The notes under the pieces were generated by a model. That model made no database searches, was not told the origin of the DNA, and was given only the letters and a program-made list of their open reading frames with translations. Shown in pieces: positions 8,731 to 15,197 of a stretch of DNA of 48,814 nt. The position numbers were made by a program, and so were the translations under genes. The stretch's first letter is position 1, and every line of letters starts with the position of its first letter. This DNA is from Betaproteobacteria bacterium HGW-Betaproteobacteria-16 (GTDB taxonomy: Bacteria > Pseudomonadota > Gammaproteobacteria > Burkholderiales > Burkholderiaceae_C), in assembly GCA_002840835.1 (NCBI GenBank), contig PHCQ01000035.1, positions 1 through 48,814 on the forward strand, given 5' to 3'.

Positions 8731-8750
8731 GTTTGAACGATTGGTCAAAC
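8731..8750 (-). promoter_or_regulatory. RutR-like operator palindrome
   Basis: The minus strand reads GTTTGACCAATCGTTCAAAC, an inverted repeat with perfect 6-bp outer arms. Its core TTGACCAATCGTTCAA matches the E. coli RutR consensus TTGACCAnnTGGTCAA at 12 of 14 defined positions, with one half-site perfect. It covers roughly -8 to +13 of the predicted sigma-54 transcript, a position suited to repression. The RutR-type regulator gene lies about 125 bases upstream on the same strand. The link between regulator and site is inference, but the match is strong. Confidence 0.7.
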
Positions 8751-8753
8751 TTT

Positions 8754-8770
8754 CGCAAGTGCCGTGCCAA
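8754..8770 (-). promoter_or_regulatory. sigma-54 (-24/-12) promoter
   Basis: The minus strand reads TTGGCACGGCACTTGCG, which fits the sigma-54 consensus TTGGCACG-N4-TTGCW and keeps the GG-N10-GC spacing exactly. It places the start of transcription near 8743 and gives a leader of about 31 bases before the oxidoreductase ATG at 8712. Sigma-54 control implies an enhancer-binding protein, most likely NtrC in a nitrogen-scavenging operon. I did not find a convincing paired NtrC site in the short region between here and the regulator gene. Confidence 0.75.
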
Positions 8771-8875
8771 CCTGCCGAAGCGGCCTCAGAGGCGTTTCAG
8801 GACCTTCCGGTCAGATAGACGTGCGCAGATGCACCGCGCACGGGCCGCTGGTGCGCAGGAGATGGTGTGGGTGCG

Positions 8876-9532
8876 TCAGTCTGGTGCGAGACCGCAGCCC
8901 ATCAGCACAAATGTGGTGAGCTCGCGCGCGATGGGTTCGCGGTCCAGAGGCTCATCAGGCCCCAGACCCAGCATCACCTGCACCTGCACGCCGTAGTCGG
9001 CGTAGTGCTGGGTCATGCCCCAGATCTGCATGAGCAGCAGGCGTGCATCCAGCGGGCGCAACCGGCCTTCGGTGATCCAGCGGTTGATCACGTCCACCTT
9101 CTGCTGGGTGGACTTCACCGCCACCGGCCAGTACCGGCCCAGGTTGCGCCCGCCGCCCAGCACCTCGCTGGTGAAGATGCGCGAGAGGCCGGGATTGTCC
9201 AGTGCGTAATCCAGCTTCTTGCGCACGTAGTGGCTCAGCACCTGCCTGGGGTCGTCGCTTTCAATGTCGAAGGCGAACGCACTCGACCAGCCGTTGAGCA
9301 CCGAATACAGCAGGTCTTCGTACAGCTCTTCCTTGCTGCTGATGTAGTAGTGCAGGTGCGGTTTGGTGAGGCCCGCGCGCTCGGCAATGGCCTTGGTAGA
9401 GGCGCCCTTGAACCCGTGCCGGCTGAACTCGGCGATGGCGGCTTCGCGGATGGCCGCCAGCATGCGTTCGCGCCCGGGCTTGCCTCTTGCAGCCAATGTG
9501 TCGGGCAGGGTGTCGTCGTCGGGTGCGGTCAT
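8876..9532 (-). CDS. TetR-family regulator, RutR/YcdC type
   Basis: This is a 218-residue repressor-type regulator with an N-terminal TetR helix-turn-helix (about residues 20-67, AIAERAGLTKPHLHYYISSK). Its C-terminal ligand domain resembles E. coli RutR (YcdC), notably in IWGMTQHYADYGVQVQ, against IWASTQHYADFAPQVE as I recall it for RutR. RutR senses uracil or thymine and controls pyrimidine catabolism. The gene is the last of the upstream block, 40 bases after the VOC gene. A RutR-like operator lies just beyond its end, before the next operon, so it probably represses that operon until a pyrimidine-like ligand appears. The true ligand is not known. Confidence 0.85.
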   Translation of the reverse strand: MTAPDDDTLPDTLAARGKPGRERMLAAIREAAIAEFSRHGFKGASTKAIAERAGLTKPHLHYYISSKEELYEDLLYSVLNGWSSAFAFDIESDDPRQVLSHYVRKKLDYALDNPGLSRIFTSEVLGGGRNLGRYWPVAVKSTQQKVDVINRWITEGRLRPLDARLLLMQIWGMTQHYADYGVQVQVMLGLGPDEPLDREPIARELTTFVLMGCGLAPD

Positions 9533-9572
9533 GGCGGAAGGATAGCGTGCGTGTTCCGCTGGCCGGCCCGGT

Positions 9573-10007
9573 TCAGTGCGGCAGCTGTAGCGCAGGCGCC
9601 GCGACGCCGGGTGGCAGTTCGCCCGCGCTCAGCCGGAACACGTGGTCCTCCGGGTCGCACAGCACCGCCTGCCATTCGCCGTAGTAGGTGGCGTAAGGCC
9701 CCTTGATCACGCGCCCGCCCAGCGCCTGCACGCGCGCCGTGGCTTCGCTCACCGCAGCGGCGCTCTCCAGCATGAAGGTGGCATAGGCGGTGACATCACC
9801 CGACGCACCCACGGCCGGTGCGCGCCCGCTCAGGTTCAGCAGGTCGTAGGCCGCAGGCGCATGAAAGCCGAACTGGAAGCTGGGCGAGGCCAGTGCGCAG
9901 TAGATGGGCGAGCGGCTGTGTGTGGCTTCTTCCAGGCCCAGCAGCGCCTGATAGAAGCGCAGCTGCTGCGCGATGTCGTGGCAGAACAAATTGACGTAGA
10001 GCTTCAT
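9573..10007 (-). CDS. VOC-family (glyoxalase/dioxygenase-like) protein
   Basis: This 144-residue vicinal-oxygen-chelate-fold protein starts MKLYVNLFCHDIAQQLRFY and ends with the family-like VLCDPEDHVFRLSAG. One VOC unit of two paired beta-alpha-beta motifs fits the length. VOC members isomerise, cleave ring bonds or bind drugs, and the activity cannot be assigned here. Its ATG overlaps the stop of the 2-oxoglutarate oxygenase gene (ATGA), so the two are translationally coupled and probably act in consecutive steps. The canonical metal-ligand set is not clearly complete, so a non-catalytic or divergent role is possible. Confidence 0.75.
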   Translation of the reverse strand: MKLYVNLFCHDIAQQLRFYQALLGLEEATHSRSPIYCALASPSFQFGFHAPAAYDLLNLSGRAPAVGASGDVTAYATFMLESAAAVSEATARVQALGGRVIKGPYATYYGEWQAVLCDPEDHVFRLSAGELPPGVAAPALQLPH

Positions 10008-10984
10008 GCGGCCTCGGTCTGCTCGGTGGCTTGCCTCAAGCCATAGGTCTTCTGGTACATCTCTTTGAGGTGTTCACCGGCGGTGCAGGGCGGGTACTTC
10101 GGTGCCTCGCCGGGCGCCACTGTGCCAGGCACCGCTTCGATGCGCGCAAAGAATGCCGGCTCGTAGAAGAAGGGGATGGAATAGCGTGGTGCGCCGCCCG
10201 AATGCAGGTTGCGCACGCGATGCGGGTTGGAGTGGTACAGGCCGTTGGTCCAGCGCGGAATCATGTCGCCCAGGTTGACCACGAAGCAGCCCTCAATGGG
10301 AGTGGCAGGCACCCAGCTGCCGTCGGGCATCTGCACCTCCAGTCCGCCGTGGGCGTCCTGCGCCAGCACGGTCACGGCGCCCCAGTCGGTGTGCGCACCG
10401 GCACCAAAGGTGCGCTCGTCCGCCCCTTCCGGGTGGGCCGGGTAGCGCGCCATGCGCAGTGTCACCATCGGGTCCTTGCAGGCAGCATCGAAGTGGTCTT
10501 CCGGCAGTCCCAGCGACAGCGCCAGCAACTGCATCAGCCGCAGCGACAGCGCGTTCATGGTGTCGATGTAGGCCTCGCAGATGGCCCGCGCATGCGGCAG
10601 CTCTTCGGGCCACTGGCTGGGGCCGTAGGTCTGGTGGCCGGCCTGCACATAGGGGTGATCGGCCGGCCAGTTCATGCCGCAGTAGAAGCTCTCCTTCAGG
10701 TCCGGCCTGGCACTGGCGTCCAGCGTCTGCGCACCCAGCGCTTCAAAGCCGCGCATGATGGGCGAGTGCTGGATGGACAGCGCTTCGCGCCGCTCCAGCG
10801 GCAACTCCATCAGCTCGCGGGCGATGTCGAACTGGCGCGCCACCACCTCGGCCGGCACGCCATGGTGGCGAACATAGAAGAAGCCCGCGCTCATGGCCGC
10901 TGCGCGCAACTGCTGAGCCACTTCGGCAGAGCGCGGCCCGCCGGGCACCAGCGCGCCGCTCAGGTCGATGACGGGAATGCCCAT
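10004..10984 (-). CDS. 2-oxoglutarate/Fe(II) oxygenase (isopenicillin N synthase-like)
   Basis: This is a 326-residue non-heme iron oxygenase of the isopenicillin-N-synthase group. The start at 10984 (MGIPVIDLSG) gives the usual family N-terminus; the longer open frame only shadows the next gene. Iron ligands are visible as HTDWG (H198, D200) and the distal H255 in NPHRV, with the 2-oxoglutarate-binding RYS motif at R267/S269. The family includes thymine-7-hydroxylase and various N- or C-hydroxylases. Next to nucleobase-type deaminases and a RutR-like regulator, hydroxylation or oxidative demethylation of a ring substrate is a reasonable guess. It is coupled to the VOC gene and lies 19 bases after the solute-binding-protein gene. 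Confidence 0.85.
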   Translation of the reverse strand: MGIPVIDLSGALVPGGPRSAEVAQQLRAAAMSAGFFYVRHHGVPAEVVARQFDIARELMELPLERREALSIQHSPIMRGFEALGAQTLDASARPDLKESFYCGMNWPADHPYVQAGHQTYGPSQWPEELPHARAICEAYIDTMNALSLRLMQLLALSLGLPEDHFDAACKDPMVTLRMARYPAHPEGADERTFGAGAHTDWGAVTVLAQDAHGGLEVQMPDGSWVPATPIEGCFVVNLGDMIPRWTNGLYHSNPHRVRNLHSGGAPRYSIPFFYEPAFFARIEAVPGTVAPGEAPKYPPCTAGEHLKEMYQKTYGLRQATEQTEAA

Positions 10985-11003
10985 GGTGCGTGCCCCCAGA
11001 GGT

Positions 11004-12032
11004 TCAGGCCTTGAGCCGACGGTCGGCGGCGGCGGGCAGGAACTGGTCGGTCCAGAATTCGGCCACCGTGGGCGCGCTCTTGAGGTTGAAGGCCGCCACG
11101 GTTTCGTCAATGGTGGCCTGCAGACGTGCACCGGTGGCAGCGCCCCAGCCGTTGGACTGGGTGTCGGGTGTCTTCATGGTGCCGTCCACGATCAGCTTCA
11201 GCCGCTCGAACTCCAGTGTTTCGTTGGCCAGGGGTTCGCGCGCCTTCACAGCCGCCGCGCCCGCTTTCGGGTCGGCGATGCATTCGATCCAGCCGCGCGT
11301 GCTGGCTTTCACGAAGGCCTTGAGTACGTCGGGGCTTTCGCTCATCACCTTCGGGTTGGCCACCAGGCCATTGCCATAAGACTTCATGCCGTGGTCAGAG
11401 AAGCGGAACACGGTGAGCTGTTCCGGCCCCATGCCACGGGCCTTGAGGTTGAGCAGGCCGGTGAAGAAGAAGTAGGCCACGGCGTCGAAGTCGCCCTTGA
11501 CGAAACGCGTGTCACCGATGTCGGGTGTGGCGTTTTCCCATTTCACGCCGCTGGGATCGAAGCCCTGGGCTTTGGCGAACACCGGGAACAGCTTGCGCGA
11601 CGCATTGAATGGCTGACCCAGGATGGACTTGCCGGCCAGATCGGCGGGCTTCTTGATCGGACCATCCTTGCGCACCATCACCGCGTTCGGGTTCAGGTCG
11701 TACTGCATCGCAACCGCCTTGAGCGCTACCTGCGGGTTGGCCAGGTTGAACTCGATCATCGAAGACAGGTCGGCAGACGCAGCGTCGTAGGCGCCGCCAC
11801 CCACCAGACTGATGGCGGCTGCGGAGCCATTGCCGGTGTCGATGGTCACGTCAACGCCTGCGTCCTCGTAGTAGCCGCGCTGCTGCGCCAGCAGGAAGCC
11901 GGCGCCTGATGCTTCGACCTTCCAACCCAGGTTGAACTTGAACTTCTGAAACGATCCTTGCGCACGCACAAACGGCGACACGGCCAGCAACGATGCGGCG
12001 CCCGAGGCGCAGAGGAGGGAACGGCGTTTCAT
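11004..12032 (-). CDS. orphan ABC solute-binding protein (NMT1/THI5-like)
   Basis: This 342-residue periplasmic binding protein has an N-terminal export signal starting MKRRSLL (basic, possibly Tat-compatible) with cleavage after about residue 24 (VRA-QG). A good ribosome site (AAAGGAGA) precedes the ATG. No ATPase or permease gene adjoins it. It is a clear paralogue of the importer-2 binding protein at 17499-18530, sharing GNGS, RKLFPVF/RKGFPIF, FTGLLNLKARG/FTSLLNLEARG and SDHGMKSYGN/ADHGVKLYGN. It may therefore deliver a related ligand to the importer-2 membrane complex. The gene lies between the 8-oxoguanine-deaminase-like gene and the oxygenase, within one apparent operon. Confidence 0.88.
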   Translation of the reverse strand: MKRRSLLCASGAASLLAVSPFVRAQGSFQKFKFNLGWKVEASGAGFLLAQQRGYYEDAGVDVTIDTGNGSAAAISLVGGGAYDAASADLSSMIEFNLANPQVALKAVAMQYDLNPNAVMVRKDGPIKKPADLAGKSILGQPFNASRKLFPVFAKAQGFDPSGVKWENATPDIGDTRFVKGDFDAVAYFFFTGLLNLKARGMGPEQLTVFRFSDHGMKSYGNGLVANPKVMSESPDVLKAFVKASTRGWIECIADPKAGAAAVKAREPLANETLEFERLKLIVDGTMKTPDTQSNGWGAATGARLQATIDETVAAFNLKSAPTVAEFWTDQFLPAAADRRLKA

Positions 12033-12110
12033 GGAACAAGTCTCCTTTCAGGGGAAGGAACCTGCCGGGGCAGGGGGGGGTGGAACAAGAGAGCGGCATG
12101 CATGGGCGGT

Positions 12111-13496
12111 TCAGCCCGCCACGGTGTGAACGATGTGCTGCACCGCTTCACGTGCGTGTGCTGCCAGCCTGGCGCGGTCCAGGCCGGGGATCTCGCCATC
12201 GATCAACACGGGTTGGCCGGACACCCACACGGTGTCGGTCTGCAGCGCACGGCCGCACAGCACGGGCGCGCTGCCGGGGTCGTGCAGGCCGATGGCGGCT
12301 GCGCTGTCCAGGCGGTAGCTGGCCAGGTCGGCGGCCTGGCCAATCTCCAACGTGCCAATCCCGGGCAGCCCCAGCACCTCGGCGCCACCGGCCGTGGCCA
12401 TGCGCACCACGTCGTCGGTGCTCAGGGCATCGGGGCCGTGGCGCAACCGGTGCATCAGGTAGGCCATGTGCACTTCGCTGAGCATGTCGGCGGCTTCGTT
12501 CGACGCGGCACCGTCCACCCCCAGCGACACCTTGCCACCCAGGCGCAGCAGTTCCACCACCGGCGCCGTGCCCGAACCCAGCCGCGCGTTGCATTGCGGG
12601 CAGTGCGCCATGCCGGTGCCGCTCTGCGCCAGCAGGCGCTGCTCGGATTCTTCCATCCACACCAGGTGGGCGAACCACACGTCGGGCCCCACCCATTCGT
12701 GCTGTTCCACAAAGGCCAGTGGTGTGCAGCCATACACCTCGGCGGTGTGGCGCCCGTAGTCGGCCGTCTCGGACAGGTGGCTGTGCATGCGCAGGTCCAG
12801 TGAACGCGCGAACCGCGCGATCTCGCGCAACTCGTCCGGCCGCACCGACCAGTTCGGCGTGGTGGGCGCCACCGCGACGCGGCGCATGGCGTCGGGCGCG
12901 GTGTCGTTGAAGCGGGCGGCATCGTCTGCCACGCGGCGGAAGAACAGGTCCAGCGGTTCCGGTGCAATCTGAGGTGACGGCGTGGCATCAATCTGCCGCA
13001 CCTGAGTGGCCAGGCCCCGGCACACCACCATGCGCAGGCCCAGCTTGTCGGCCTCGTCGAACACCACGGCCGTGGGGTCGAACGGCATGCCGGGGTAGTG
13101 GTGGTACTGATGGTCGGCCACCGTGGTGCAGCCCGATGCCAGCAGTTCGCTCAGGCCCACGCGCACCGCCAGGCGAAACAAGGCCTCATGATCAAACGCG
13201 CGCCGATGGCGCACCGGCACTGCCGCCAACCAGTCGGCCAGGCGCGCATTCAGGCCCGCCGGCACGCCCTTGAGCAGGCTCTGGAACAGGTGGTGGTGGG
13301 TGTTGACCCAGCCGGGTGCGAGCACACGGTTCGATGCGTCGTACACCACCTCGCCGGGCTCGGGCACCAACGCGCCAATGCTGAAGATTTTTCCATTGCG
13401 CACGCGCACATCACCTTGACCGTGAGGGAGGCGCGCACCGTCTCCGGGCAAGCCGGTGAGCACGGCGGTGGCGTTTTGAATGAGACAGTCGTTCAT
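12111..13496 (-). CDS. 8-oxoguanine deaminase-like amidohydrolase (TrzA/AtzA family)
   Basis: This 461-residue amidohydrolase resembles 8-oxoguanine deaminase and its relatives, which convert 8-oxoguanine or isoxanthopterin-type rings to the deaminated products with release of ammonia. The start at 13496 (MNDCLIQNAT) gives the canonical N-terminus. Metal and catalytic motifs are NTHHHLFQ (65-72, H67 and H69), MHSHLSET, AHCPQCNARLGSG and GVDGAASNE. The family contains many specificities (atrazine, guanine, pterins), so 8-oxoguanine is only the best guess. It is the first gene of the upstream catabolic block, and its promoter must lie in the complex divergent region shared with the Rieske oxygenase. 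Confidence 0.82.
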   Translation of the reverse strand: MNDCLIQNATAVLTGLPGDGARLPHGQGDVRVRNGKIFSIGALVPEPGEVVYDASNRVLAPGWVNTHHHLFQSLLKGVPAGLNARLADWLAAVPVRHRRAFDHEALFRLAVRVGLSELLASGCTTVADHQYHHYPGMPFDPTAVVFDEADKLGLRMVVCRGLATQVRQIDATPSPQIAPEPLDLFFRRVADDAARFNDTAPDAMRRVAVAPTTPNWSVRPDELREIARFARSLDLRMHSHLSETADYGRHTAEVYGCTPLAFVEQHEWVGPDVWFAHLVWMEESEQRLLAQSGTGMAHCPQCNARLGSGTAPVVELLRLGGKVSLGVDGAASNEAADMLSEVHMAYLMHRLRHGPDALSTDDVVRMATAGGAEVLGLPGIGTLEIGQAADLASYRLDSAAAIGLHDPGSAPVLCGRALQTDTVWVSGQPVLIDGEIPGLDRARLAAHAREAVQHIVHTVAG

Positions 13497-13648
13497 GGCA
13501 AGCTGAAACCGCTTGCTCAAGGCCTGCGCCCTTGAACCATGGCATGGGACCGGGCGGGCAAAGAGGAATGGCTGCGATGCATGAGGTGCTCCAAGGGCGT
13601 GCAACTTGTGGCCACCCCGTTCAGCCATGCGGGCAGAACGGGGCGGTA

Positions 13649-13851
13649 CAAGAGCAATTTCCGGGCACGTGCCACTGGGGCACCACGCTGAACGCTTCTA
13701 CTCTTGCCAGTAATGCATGCAGGAGCCATGCCAGCCCTGAGTCGCCATGCCTCGCCAAAACGGTGCACCGCCATGGCCTGTCTTTTGCTAGCATCCAGAC
13801 CCAGAGTAGAAGCGTTCACCCTGCGCCATGCAGGGCCGGAAATTGCTCTTG
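13649..13851. repeat. nested inverted repeats in the divergent promoter region
   Basis: The 389-base gap between the two divergent genes contains two perfect 16-bp inverted repeat pairs arranged symmetrically. CAAGAGCAATTTCCGG (13649-13664) pairs with 13836-13851. TGAACGCTTCTACTCT (13689-13704) pairs with 13803-13818. The sequences between the arms (24 and 17 bases) and the 98-base centre are not conserved. Each gene therefore has the same two blocks in the same order and orientation ahead of it, like a promoter/operator module duplicated in inverse. A shorter 8-bp pair, CCCCGTTC/GAACGGGG, lies at 13615-13643. Common control of both genes is inferred. Confidence 0.7.
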
Positions 13852-13863
13852 AGAACCCTCAAG
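13848..13863 (+). promoter_or_regulatory. short palindrome before the Rieske gene
   Basis: CTTGAG-AACC-CTCAAG is a perfect 6-bp inverted repeat 22 bases before the Rieske ATG. It starts inside the outer arm of the larger inverted repeat. It could be an operator or a leader hairpin next to the ribosome site (AGGAG, 13876-13880). No local regulator can be tied to it. Confidence 0.35.
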
Positions 13864-13885
13864 CCAATTCATTCAGGAGCGTTTC

Positions 13886-14905
13886 ATGCTGGTCACCCAA
13901 CAGCCCATCTTCCGCAAGCACTGGCATGCCGTCATGCCGCTGTCCCACCTGCAAGACGGCCCCAAGCCCTTCACCCTGCTGGGCGAAAACATCGTGCTTT
14001 TCCTGGACGAGCACGGCCACCCCGCCGCTCTGAAAGACCGTTGCTGCCACCGCACCGCTCGGCTCAGCAAGGGCTGGTGCAAGAACGGCAACATTCAGTG
14101 CGGCTACCACGGCTGGGTCTACAACCGCAGCGGCCGTGTGATCGAAATTCCCCAGTACGGTGCAGACCGCGAGATCCCCAAGGACTACGGCACACCCGCC
14201 TATGCCTGCGTGGCGCGCTACGGCTACGCCTGGGTGGCATTGGAGGATCCGGTGGCCGACATTCCGGTGATTCCGGAATTCGAAGCGGATGGCTGGCGCA
14301 CCATCTTCCAGTTCTATGAAACCTGGCACACCAGCCCGATGCGCGCGCTGGAAAACTCGTTCGACAACTCCCACTTCAGCTTCGTGCATCGCGCCACCTT
14401 TGGCGTGGCTGCCTCACCCAAGCCGAGCAAGTACGAACTCATCGAAAACGAAGCCGGCTTCCACGCCGAGACCGTGATCGACGCCGTGAACCCTGAAAAA
14501 TTCCGCCGCATCAGCGGCGTGCAGGATCCGATCACCCAGCGCCACATGCGCAACGCCTACTTCCAGCCGTTTTCCCGGCGGCTCGACATCGAATACCCCA
14601 GTGGCGTGCGCCACGTGATCATCAACGCGTTCACCCCCATTGACGATGGCCGCATGCAACTCTGCCAATGGCTGTTCCGCAACGACACCGAAGCCGATTG
14701 CCCGGCCCAGTTGCTGATCGACTTCGACGAAGAGATCACGCGCGAAGACAAGGACATCCTCGAATCCACCGATCCCGACGCGGTGGTGGATTTGCGACGG
14801 CGGGGTGTGGAATATTCAATGGACTCCGACCGCCCGGGCATCCTTATCCGGCGCAAGCTGATGGCGATGTTGTCGGAGGCGGGGGAGGCGGAGGTGCATC
14901 GCTGA
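13886..14905 (+). CDS. Rieske non-heme iron oxygenase, alpha-subunit type
   Basis: This 339-residue oxygenase has an N-terminal Rieske [2Fe-2S] domain, with C53-x-H55 (DRCCHRTARL) and C72-x-x-H75 (CGYHGW). It also has a C-terminal catalytic domain with the mononuclear iron motif ENSFDNSHFSFVH (D160, H163, H168). The length and layout resemble single-component N- or O-demethylases (NdmA/NdmB, VanA) more than multisubunit ring dioxygenases. No reductase partner is encoded in the window. It is divergent from the 8-oxoguanine-deaminase-like gene and shares its duplicated promoter blocks, so it probably acts on the same class of compound. Demethylation of a methylated purine is possible but unproven. 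A ribosome site (AGGAG) precedes the ATG. Confidence 0.85.
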   Translation: MLVTQQPIFRKHWHAVMPLSHLQDGPKPFTLLGENIVLFLDEHGHPAALKDRCCHRTARLSKGWCKNGNIQCGYHGWVYNRSGRVIEIPQYGADREIPKDYGTPAYACVARYGYAWVALEDPVADIPVIPEFEADGWRTIFQFYETWHTSPMRALENSFDNSHFSFVHRATFGVAASPKPSKYELIENEAGFHAETVIDAVNPEKFRRISGVQDPITQRHMRNAYFQPFSRRLDIEYPSGVRHVIINAFTPIDDGRMQLCQWLFRNDTEADCPAQLLIDFDEEITREDKDILESTDPDAVVDLRRRGVEYSMDSDRPGILIRRKLMAMLSEAGEAEVHR

Positions 14906-14923
14906 CTTCGCGCCGGCAGCTCC

Positions 14924-15031
14924 GGTGGGCGGCGACCGGGGTGTCCGGCTCCGCGACTGTCCCCCGCCCAGGGCTTCGCCCTGGGCTCCTCCTTCATGTT
15001 GCTGCGCCGGACACCCCGATCACCGCCCACC
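14924..15031 (-). repeat. structured element (candidate RNA motif), copy 1
   Basis: On the minus strand a 26-bp outer stem (15031-15006 with 14949-14924) is fully paired if two G-U pairs are allowed; on the plus strand those two become C-A mismatches. Inside is an asymmetric internal loop. One side is GCAGCAACATGAAGGAGGA (15005-14987) and the other GGGGGACAGTCGCGGA (14965-14950). These flank a 9-bp hairpin, GCCCAGGGC/GCCCTGGGC, with a GAA loop. The loop strands are nearly identical in copy 2 while both stems differ in sequence. I do not recognise the motif. The strand bias of the G-U pairs suggests RNA function on the minus strand, where it follows the deaminase gene. Confidence 0.75.
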
Positions 15032-15085
15032 TTCTCGGCATGCCCGTGTTCGCTTACGCAGATGCCACTTCAGCTTGCGGGTGCT

Positions 15086-15161
15086 GGGTGCTCTGCGCAG
15101 CGGCATCAAGGAGGAGGGCCGGCGCAGCCGGTCCGGGGGACAGCCGCGGAGCAGAGTACCC
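15086..15161 (+). repeat. structured element (candidate RNA motif), copy 2
   Basis: This is the same architecture as copy 1, on the opposite strand and head-to-head with it across a 54-base spacer. The outer stem GGGTGCTCTGC (15086-15096) pairs with GCAGAGTACCC (15151-15161), including one G-U. The loop strands are GCAGCGGCATCAAGGAGGA (15097-15115; 16 of 19 identical to copy 1) and GGGGGACAGCCGCGGA (15135-15150; 15 of 16 identical). The inner hairpin GGGCCGGC/GCCGGTCC with a GCA loop has one G-U and shares little sequence with copy 1. The stems covary and the loops are conserved. Confidence 0.75.
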
Positions 15162-15197
15162 TGTGACCGCGAGCGCCGCAAAGGTGCAGGCGCGACA

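Noticed and set aside
8713..8748. TTG start adding 12 residues to the flavodoxin-fold oxidoreductase
   Set aside because: It would place the start codon inside the operator palindrome and about 5 bases from the predicted transcription start; the family-typical MRVLVIY start is at 8712.
13831..13848. Weak GG-N10-GC sigma-54-like match before the Rieske gene
   Set aside because: The -24 element is poor and the mirrored arm ahead of the divergent gene lacks the GG, so I do not call a sigma-54 promoter.
14950..14966. TCCGCGACTGTCCCCCG resembling part of a cobalamin riboswitch
   Set aside because: The B12 box and the rest of the riboswitch core are absent, and the position is downstream of genes, not before a cobalamin or transport gene.
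14924..15161. Integron attC sites or a CRISPR-like array as explanation of the paired structures
   Set aside because: No attC core ends (GTTRRRY/RYYYAAC) are present, there are only two copies in inverse orientation, and no integrase or cas gene is near.
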